Origin: Lumbricus terrestris
Lineage: Eukaryota > Annelida > Clitellata > Crassiclitellata > Lumbricidae
Length of the DNA stretch: 64,000 bases
Assembly (NCBI GenBank): GCA_949752735.1
Contig: OX457036.1
Location: forward strand, 9,381,911 to 9,445,910
Direction: 5' to 3'
Part shown: positions 56,106 to 64,000 of the stretch, piece after piece
Numbering within the stretch: the stretch's first letter is position 1
How the letters are laid out: each line of letters opens with the position of its first letter
Notes under the pieces: generated by a model
What the model was told of the DNA's origin: nothing
Database searches by the model: none
Seen by the model: the letters and a program-made list of their open reading frames with translations, nothing else
Made by a program: the position numbers and the translations under genes

Positions 56106-56349
56106 GTGGCATGAATTGTCTATGATTGCTTGTGTTTAGTGTTCGTTTATCAATAAAATAAATCAACTGTTGACATTTTATAAAGATATAATGGTGACCA
56201 TCAATGTATGATAATTGATAAATTACTTATGTAAACAGGGAACCCTGTATTGCGGAGCCATATGTTCCTTTGGGTTTACCTATTGACAACCTGCGTATGA
56301 ATTTGTAAACTGTTAGCTTGTATTGCTTTGTGGTAGTGGTCAACAAAGA

Positions 56350-56518
56350 AGATTTATTGATTGACGGATTGATTGATTGACTGACTGATTGATTGATTGA
56401 CTGACTGATTAATTGATTGATTGTTTGATTGATTGATTTATTGACTGACTGACTGATTAATTGATTGATTGTTTGATTGATTGACTGATTGATCGATTGA
56501 TTGATTGATTGATTGCAG
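56350..56518. repeat. (TTGA)n/(CTGA)n array
   Basis: Tetranucleotide array with GTTT and TTAA variants. Confidence 0.95.
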
Positions 56519-57162
56519 TGTAGATCCGTCTATTCGTACCCATCGCCGCCACACTATCTGTTGACAGGAACTGCTGACGTTGTACGCACACAGAGCGTGC
56601 ATTTAAATGTACCAAGACACTGAGTATCATAATCACTTCCAGCAGATGCTTACGCAATATCCCTGCAACAGACCCACGGGGTGTTTTAGTGGAGCGGCAG
56701 CTGACCTACACACCGGGCCCGCTTTGAGACGGGGTGGGGTAGAATCCTACCCAGGCGTTGACCCCAATGAGTGTCGAAGGGTCCTTCAGTCGCTCGTTCA
56801 TCCACCCCTCGTCCCCCGCCTCGCATCGTCCCCTCGCCCGATCTCGGATTTAAAAATGGGGCTCGAGACGATAGGGGTTGGGGGAGGGGTGAGGGGGAGA
56901 TGGCGACACGAGCAGGTGATAGACCTATGTGATCATTGGTGAAGGACACGGGAATTTCAAAGACACGACCACTTATCATATACAAACATACACTATAATT
57001 ATATATGTATATAATCATATATATTATATGTATTTAAATAGCATGTACGCACAGCATATATAGCGGTTGGTACAATACGCGATGTAGGTCTATGTATATA
57101 TATATATATATACATATATCCGAAACTTATATATATGTATATTATATATCTAGCCCTTTATA

Positions 57163-58563
57163 CAGGGTGGCTCAAAAAAAAACGTACCACCGGGGAAAAT
57201 GCGATATCTTCGCCGCCGATTGAACTTTTTCTGCGAAAATATCCCAATTTGTAGGAGAATGAATTTCCAACAATCTCTGAAAGTTTCATTTGAAACTTTT
57301 CATGTTTGCAAAAGTTACAGCTGTTCAAACTTAAAATTTCGTTTTTTCAAATATCCGCGTAAAATTTACGTCACTTGTAGATTTCCATGTCATATGATAT
57401 CACTTTTCCCTACGACCTCAGCATTCGGTTTTGCAGTTTATTGTAAGGTATAATGAGTGTCCACTCTCTGCCTTAACACAAGCTCAAATTCTTTTTGTGA
57501 AGCTCAGTATGGCCTTGTTGGTCGGGTCCTGCGGCAACTGACCCCACATTAGCAGCAAGACTTGCTTCAGCTGGCCAATGTTCTCCAACTTGGGATTAAA
57601 TGTCTTGCAGCGTTCCAGCATAGCTCCCCAGACGTGATAAACAAGAGGGTTAAGGTCTGGCGAGTTTGTAAATCATCTTTGCCAATGCATTTACTTCAGT
57701 TGATGTCAATAAGGTAGCGCCATCATAATCAACCTTGCCGTGCGAGCAAGCAGGCGCACTGTCCTGCTGCATAATAAAACCAGATGTTAGAGCATACCTG
57801 GTCTTCAATGAGTCTGGGTAAGCGAGTTCAATGATGAGTTTGACATCTAACCTACTGAATGGGATTAATTGCAGTCTTTTCTTGCAGCCGCAACACACGC
57901 CGGCATATCTGATGCCGAAACCACGATTTGCTTTGCAAACTTGACCTTTCGATTACCAAGCGAATTTCGTGAAAATCGCGCTTTTTCCGTCAGATCAAGC
58001 GACCACTTCCTGCCTCTCTTCCGACATCTGATCTTCGTTACAAAAACATGTTTGCAGATAGTCTTCAATGTGCTCAGGCTCCACTTTTCACTGGGTATTT
58101 TGCTATGATCACGCGATGTCTCAGTCTCTGTTCATGCAAAGTCCGAGTTCCCATTTTATCTTTTGCAGAAACTTTGCCCATGACGTTCATTGTTTGGGTT
58201 CACCAATTGAGACCTTAATCTATAAAATATCACCAAATACCAGCAGATTGCTTCATAAACAGCTTCTTTACAGCTCATAGTGAGGTCGTATGACATCATC
58301 ATCAATGTGTGTGTGTTGTAATTTGCCAAACATCCTAATGAAATCACTTGTATTGGAGCATGATTCTCCGGATAATTGAAAAAACGAAATTTTAAGTTTG
58401 AACAGCTGTAACTTTTGCAAACATGAAAAGTTTCAAATGAAACTTTCAGGGATTGTTGTATATTCATTCCCCTTCAAATTGTGAAATTTTCGCAGAAAAA
58501 CCCCAATCGGCTGCGAAGATATCGCATTTTCCCCGGTGGTACGTTTTTTTTTGAGCCACCCTG
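57163..58563 (-). mobile_element. mariner/Tc1-like transposon with long inverted repeats
   Basis: Ends CAGGGTGGCTCAAAA and complement, flanked by TA (57161-57162 and 58564-58565). The inverted repeats extend about 200 bp (57163-57360 and 58368-58563). The interior, about 1.0 kb on the minus strand, has broken transposase sequence with FIMQQDSAPACS, then a frameshift, then SPDLNPLVYHVWGAM. At 1.4 kb it is close to a full-length element. Confidence 0.9.
57481..58068 (-). pseudogene. mariner-like transposase, frameshifted
   Basis: Fragments in order on the minus strand: a basic segment TKIRCRKRGRKWSLDLTEKA (about 57950-58050), the catalytic-region word QQDSAPACS (57743-57775), and SPDLNPLVYHVWGAML (about 57610-57658) running to FTKRI and a stop. 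At least two frame changes separate them. QQD.AP and SPDLNPLD-like motifs hold the second and third acidic catalytic positions of mariner transposases. Confidence 0.75.
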
Positions 58564-58689
58564 TATATAATACACTTTTTTGTATTAATGAGCCATTTAA
58601 ACGTCTGGGTCTTTAAGTATATATAAATATATACACACACAAACATATATATCATATATGCATATATATGGTTCGATTCTCAATAGATA

Positions 58690-59215
58690 TAATATATAAG
58701 TGCGCAAACACATGTATATGTGCCTAATGACAATAATTCAATACAATATACGACCATCCTGCTGACGTGTTCTGAAGACAGCTCAATAGATCTCGTTGGG
58801 CTCAGTAGTGCGATTCGTCGGACCGGGTCGCGCGCCCCTCTAACGACGCGGCGACAACTTGGAGAGTGTGTTCTGAAGACCGTCAAGAGGAAGGGGGGTT
58901 GCAGAGGGGGTGCTAGGGTTCTGGCGTGGGCCGACGCGTGCCCTCTTTTGTCTACCCAAGCCCCCGTTAAGTCTGTCTCTCTCCACGGTCGGATGGGTGT
59001 GCCGTCATCTCCAACTTCTTTGCAGCTGCCGTGTCTAGCCGTCGACGAGTCTTTGCCCTCTGCTGTCTTTGTCCCGGTAAAGCGACCGACTTTTTCGGTG
59101 CGCGCGAGCACCTGCTTGTCACGGCCGCGTACCACTCCCCTGCCCTCCCCAATTCCTCTACAGGACATCCATCTATATGAACTTTATTGTGCGTGTATGT
59201 AGATCGGTGTATGGC
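58690..59215. other. GC-richer unique stretch
   Basis: An open frame exists on each strand (58720-59202 plus, 58680-59168 minus), but neither has a recognised domain or splice signature, and they mirror each other. No call is made. Confidence 0.3.
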
Positions 59216-59224
59216 TGACATGAA

Positions 59225-59460
59225 GAGAGATAAACAGTGGAAGAGAGAGAGACAGATAGATTGAAGGATAGATAAATAGCTATAGATAGATGGATAGATA
59301 GATAGATATATCTATCTGATAGATAGACAGATAGACAGATCGACAGATAGACAGATAGACAGATAGACAGATAGACAGATAGACAGATAGACAGACAGAC
59401 AGATAGATTTAAGGATAGATAAATAGTTATATAGATAGATAGATAAACAGACAGATAGAC
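59225..59460. repeat. (GATA)n/(GACA)n array
   Basis: GATAGATAGACAG tetramers over about 235 bp. Confidence 0.95.
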
Positions 59461-59489
59461 AGGCACTGGGAGAGAATTGGAGATGCAGA

Positions 59490-59561
59490 GGAGAGAGAGA
59501 GACAGGGAGAGATAGACAGAGAGACAGAGAGACACAGAGACACAGAGACACAGAGAGATAC

Positions 59562-59610
<49 letters not shown>

Positions 59611-59626
59611 AAAGAGAGAACAAGAC

Positions 59627-59681
<55 letters not shown>

Positions 59682-59757
59682 AAAAGAAAGGAAGGAAGAC
59701 AAAAGAAAAAAAGAAGGAAAGGAAGAAAGGAAGAAAAAGGAAGAAAGGAAGAGAGAG

Positions 59758-59788
<31 letters not shown>

Positions 59789-59868
59789 AAAAGAAAGGAA
59801 GGAAGACAAAAGAAAAAAAGAAGGAAAGGAAGAAAGGAAGAAAAAGGAAGAAAGGAAGAAAGAGAGAG

Positions 59869-59899
<31 letters not shown>

Positions 59900-59995
59900 A
59901 AAAGAAAGGAAGGAAGACAAAAGAAAAAAAGAAGGAAAGGAAGAAAGGAAGAAAAAGGAAGAAAGGAAGAAAGAGAGAGAGAAAGAAAGAAAGAA
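59490..59995. repeat. Polypurine compound array with ~108-bp higher-order unit
   Basis: (GAGACA)n, (GA)n and (GAAA)n. Then three copies of a block containing GAAGGAAGACAAAAGAAAAA and GAGAGAGAGAAAG, with block marks ending at 59700, 59807 and 59918 (period 107-111 bp). Confidence 0.93.
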
Positions 59996-60104
59996 TGAGG
60001 GATCTGGAATGATAGAATATAATTGAATAAAATAGAAAACCCTATAATAGCTGGTGATATAGTTAACAGACGCAGGAACGGACTAAGACAGAAGGAGCAA
60101 CAGA

Positions 60105-60268
60105 TATGGAACTCAGACAGACAGAGACACAGACAGAGACACAGACAAACAGACAGAGACACAGACAGAGACACAGACAGAGACACAGACAGCCAGACAG
60201 ACAGACAGACAGACAGCCAAACAGACACAGACAGAGACACAGACAGACAGACAGCCAGACAGACGACG
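60105..60268. repeat. (CAGA)n/(CACAGA)n array
   Basis: ACAGACAGAGACACAG units. A (GTC)n of 9 triplets follows at 60364-60390. Confidence 0.95.
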
Positions 60269-60534
60269 ACTTTTTATGGGGTCACGATGATGAACTAGTG
60301 ACAGATGTGTCGTAAAGTTTGAGAGAGTGGATGGTGTTGACGCCATTCAAGAAGAAAGTTCTGCGTCGTCGTCGTCGTCGTCGTCGTCATTGAATGAAGT
60401 CTCGTTCGCTTCGCTCAGTGAACTCGAGAAGAACGAGAAATAAAATGGGTAGACTATGTTTATAGGCAGCTCTGTGAATCAACAAACCAGTTCTTTTAGG
60501 TTCCAATAGCTTAGTTAGATAGTATCATGGTATA

Positions 60535-60690
60535 CTGTTATGTTCAAATACAGACTCTAATAGTTCTAATAAAGTCTCTAACGTTCTAATAAAGACTCTA
60601 ATGTGTTCAAATAAAGACTGCAATGTTCTAGAAAAGACTGTAATGTTCTAATAAAGACTCTAGTGTTCTAGTAAAGACTATAATATTCTG
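60535..60690. repeat. ~25-bp repeat of TCTAATAAAGACTCTAATGT type
   Basis: About seven imperfect copies of TCTAATAAAGACT(C/G)(T/C)AATG. Confidence 0.85.
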
Positions 60691-60699
60691 GTGCATGTA

Positions 60700-61222
60700 T
60701 ATGCGAAAGGGGAATTGAAAGCAGTTGTTATGTTATATTGTGTTAAAGCGTCAGACCCAGGGAAACACAGGGTAACCTATAGATAAACCACTTGAAATCC
60801 AGCGAAAGCCATGGTAATCAATTGGAACTCAGAGGAACCCCGAGACACCCAGGGAAGAACTGGAAAACATAAGGAGACTCGGGGAAAACCGTTGGAACCT
60901 ATGGGGACTCGGGAAAACATTAGCGAACTCAGGAGAATCTACAGGAACACCCAACGAATTCTAGGAAATCTAGAAAACGCTATACGCGAAATTCACAGAA
61001 TCCTGTAGAATGCATATAGATGCCTACAGAGACCAAGTGAAGACAATTTTGCATGAAATTGTAATTTTTGTCAGAGGTTTCAAACCGTGAATTTCTCAGT
61101 GTCACCGTGTTTGTCACCATAATAATATTGGAGCTATCGTTAGTGATTCAGCGCTGAGCAAGTTGTTAAAACCAATAAGTACTATAGTTAATATGAGGTG
61201 TCAATTTCCAGGGGCAAGTGCT
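60700..61222. other. Non-coding stretch
   Basis: Loose GGAA/GGGAA-rich repeats at 60760-61010. The word AGGTGTCAATTTCCAGGGGCA (61198 on) also appears in part at 20740 and 35298. No gene is seen. Confidence 0.35.
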
Positions 61223-61230
61223 CCTCTAAT

Positions 61231-61559
61231 CAGGGGCGGATACAGAAATTTTCAAAGGGTGGGAGGCTGGGGGCAAACATTTTGGGAATTTTTTTTGATC
61301 TTTTGCCGAAAAAACTGATGACCTTTTTTAGTCGTGTGGTCCAATTTGGTTTGAAACTGATGACCTTGGCTTGAAATGTATACCATTTTCCATGCCAAAA
61401 AACTGATGACCTTTTTTTAGTCATTTAGCCGAATTGGCTGGAAAATATACCATTGAAACCTACTGTTGAAAGCTTGTTGAAACCAAATGGGGGAGCCACG
61501 TTCTATGGGAGTTTCTCAATTGGGGGCCATGGCCGGAATTGCCCCTGGATCCGCCCCTG
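61231..61559. mobile_element. hAT-like MITE
   Basis: Ends CAGGGGCGGATACAG and CTGGATCCGCCCCTG. The flanks CCTCTAAT (61223-61230) and CCTGTAAT (61560-61567) are an 8-bp duplication with one mismatch. The interior has ACTGATGACCTTTTTTAGTC twice, an internal duplication. Confidence 0.85.
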
Positions 61560-61569
61560 CCTGTAATCC

Positions 61570-62540
61570 CTAAGTGCAGACGTACATGTAAGAAAGCTAA
61601 GAGTCCCGAGTGAAACCGATTTAGAAAAGGCTGTCCAAAAATGTTTCTGAATACTTAAAAAAAGCTGTATAGGCGGGTAATAGTTCTTAACGTCTTGGAA
61701 ACAAATGGAAAGCATTCACTGCGCAAAATTCGAACAATTTTCCCCAAGTCAACCAAGATAGAATCTTGCCATTTCTTTCAACTTTCTTAGAACTAGGTAA
61801 TAATATATCTGAAACATGTTTAGGCACACTAAGTAGATATTTGGACCAAATGACATTGGTGCGGTTATCGGGGGTGGTAAAATGAAATTACATGTAGGAC
61901 CATACTTTCAAACTATCCTCCAAAATAAAATCTGAACCCTTTTTCCAAGTTGATCAAGTAAAAATTTGGGCGATCTTACAACTACCATGCATGGCTAAAT
62001 TTCGACTCTTCCCCCAAGAATCGAGGGTAAAATTATGGCTTTTTTTACATCTGAACCAATGTGCAATTTTAACCTTTCTCCAGCCAGGCCAGGTTCAAAT
62101 TTAATCTCTTTTCCAAATAGACCAAGGTGAAATTCTGAATCCCTTCCAAGTCTACCAAGGCAAAATTCGTACCCCTTTATTCCATGTAGATCAAGGGTAA
62201 GTGTGGGCCCTTTCCCCAATAGTAGACCAAAATAAGATGTTACCCACCCCCTCTTTCTTTGTCAGTTAGACCACCGTAAAATGTGGACTCGTCAACTCCT
62301 GAATTTATGTGCGTAGGCTCAGATAACCTAGTGTTAAAAAAACCATAGACTAAGGCCCCTAAAGCTCGTAAATAAGAGCATAAGCGACATTACCGGTCTA
62401 TTCATTTAGGCCCATAATAAACATAAGCCTATAATATTATAAGACCTTCATGTAGGCACAAAGGCACGCGACAGCGTGTTAGGCCTAAACTAAGACGTTG
62501 TTTGCTCGTATGGGTCTACTATAAACTATAGTAGCCCATA
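61570..62540. other. Unique AT-rich stretch
   Basis: Loose repeats with ACC(A/T)AG(G/A)T(A/G)AAAAT-like words at 61740-62290, suggesting an old decayed tandem. No gene is seen. Confidence 0.35.
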
Positions 62541-62544
62541 TAGA

Positions 62545-62786
62545 TTATATATATATTGGGATTATAATATAAATATATAATTAAATATATACATATATAT
62601 AAAAATATATACATATATGAATTATATAAATAAAAATATACTACGCATAAAAATATATACATGTATACGTACATGTGTATTAGATATACATGTATATATA
62701 GACAACTAGATGTATGTAGTTAAATATAATATAATAGAAGTCATATGATCAGTGCAACACATGCATATATCTATAGGTAAGCGTAA

Positions 62787-62863
<77 letters not shown>

Positions 62864-62882
62864 AGACACTTACGCTTAAATA

Positions 62883-62931
<49 letters not shown>

Positions 62932-62940
62932 GCTGGTACG
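62545..62940. repeat. (TA)n-rich region with long palindrome
   Basis: AAGCGTAAGTGTCTATA (62779-62795) and its complement (62861-62877) enclose a pure TA run, making a perfect ~99-bp palindrome-like structure. Confidence 0.9.
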
Positions 62941-63224
62941 TGTACATGTAGGCTACGTCTAAGGGTTTTTAATATATATTGTCAAGTATTATGATATTTA
63001 TTGATGTGTTTGATCTACAACTCAAGTGAGGGAGAGAAGAGAGAGGCAGATGTTCCCTCTGAAAGGCAACGTTCCCCCGGTCACTCCTCTCCCACCTGAC
63101 CCCCCCCCCTCCATCGCCGGCACACGTCGCCGCTCATGAGCGCGTTTTTATCGCCACGTCTTTATTAAGTCGAAGGGTCTCAAGGGTGTAAATGGGTGAG
63201 GGGCAAAAAGTTAGAGGGTCACGA

Positions 63225-63263
63225 GGGTCGGTGTGGGGGTGGGGGTGGGGGTGGGGTGGGGGG
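63225..63263. repeat. (GGGGGT)n array
   Basis: Runs of 4-6 G separated by T. Potential G-quadruplex. Confidence 0.9.
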
Positions 63264-63577
63264 GACCGAGGACCCGGGGGAGGGTCGACTAAGTCAGACA
63301 ATGGTCGCTTGCCGTCGTCTCAGTAGATGGCGTACGCCAGCCAACGAAGCGAGGACGATTGAGGCCACGTGGTCATCGATGCATGACGGGCGATGTTGTT
63401 AATCTTCACCTCCGTAGCTCTACTTGTCTGCGTGGATTGACGCCTGGGTTCGTTTGTATGTGTCTCTGTCCTTCCTTCCATCCACTCTTCCTATCTCCCT
63501 ACCTAACTTCCTTCCTTTCATCAGTCCTTCAGACAACTTAGCGTTTCTTCTCTAATTTGATCTATCCACCAATCCAT

Positions 63578-64000
63578 CGCTTGCTCACTCACTCACTCAC
63601 TCACTCGCTCACTCACTCGCTCACTCACTCGCTCGCTCACTCACTCACTCACTCACTCACTCGCTCACTCGCTCACTCACTCACTCAATCGCTCACTCAC
63701 TCAATCGCTCACTCAATCGCTCACTCAATCGCTCACTCAATCGCTCACTCACTCACTCACTCACTCACTCACTCACTCACTCACTCACTCACTCACTCAC
63801 TCACTCACTCACTCACTCACTCACTCACTCACTCACTCACTCACTCACTCACTCACTCACTCACTCACTCACTCACTCACTCACTCACTCACTCACTCAC
63901 TCACTCACTCACTCACTCACTCACTCACTCACTCACTCACTCGCTCACTCACTCACTCACTCACTCACTCGCTCACTCGCTCACTCACTCGCTCACTCAC
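63578..64000. repeat. (TCAC)n microsatellite running off the window
   Basis: More than 420 bp of TCAC with TCGC variants clustered at both ends and a pure centre, the pattern expected when expansion occurs internally. Confidence 0.97.

Noticed and set aside
59173..60240. 355-codon open frame, the longest in the window
   Set aside because: It reads leucine/serine/phenylalanine strings from GAAA, GACA and GATA arrays and has no domain. It is a repeat artefact.

Overview
The window is animal nuclear DNA. It has GT-AG introns, tRNA-derived SINEs, non-LTR retrotransposons, five kinds of DNA transposon remnant, and an extreme load of microsatellites. No bacterial-style gene organisation, rRNA, CRISPR array or intact tRNA gene was seen. 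The frequent TAGGCCTA-type words, the transposon mix and a single D-type cyclin with vertebrate-like intron phases fit a marine invertebrate deuterostome, possibly an echinoderm or hemichordate. That placement is inference only.

The one gene I can reconstruct is a D-type cyclin on the minus strand. It has five coding exons between 41065 (ATG) and 33911 (TGA) and encodes 299 residues. All four introns have GT-AG ends. The exon 2 and 3 lengths (216 and 160 bp) match what I recall for vertebrate D cyclins. The N-terminal LxCxE motif, both cyclin-box halves and the C-terminal TPTD degron-like motif are present. A possible TATA/CCAAT core promoter lies near 41593-41630, and a poly(A) signal lies at 32895-32900. 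One other isolated exon-like segment (10237-10429, minus) has strong splice sites but no recognised product.

The rest is repeat landscape. The left edge (1-1414) is a 5'-truncated non-LTR retrotransposon with the end of reverse transcriptase and an RNase H domain. Many LINE 3' ends share a GGCGCTATATAAAT tail that runs into (TGAA)n arrays, and two tRNA-headed SINEs carry the same tail. A second tail family and a short retroposon of about 110 bp (12 copies) are also dispersed. DNA transposons include hAT MITEs with 8-bp target duplications (one set nested three deep at 21985-22632), a PIF/Harbinger MITE (20129-20542), a mariner-like element with about 200-bp inverted repeats (57163-58563), and an internally deleted piggyBac (47822-48718).

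The most unusual region is 45.3-52.6 kb. Four elements plus a solo arm there have terminal arms that are arrays of a GGAC-(A/T-rich)-poly(C) unit in inverted orientation, flanked by 8-9 bp target duplications. Two of them carry a 35-bp minisatellite core that differs in copy number. This looks like a Foldback-type transposon family with a G-quadruplex-prone arm. I do not recognise it as a described family.
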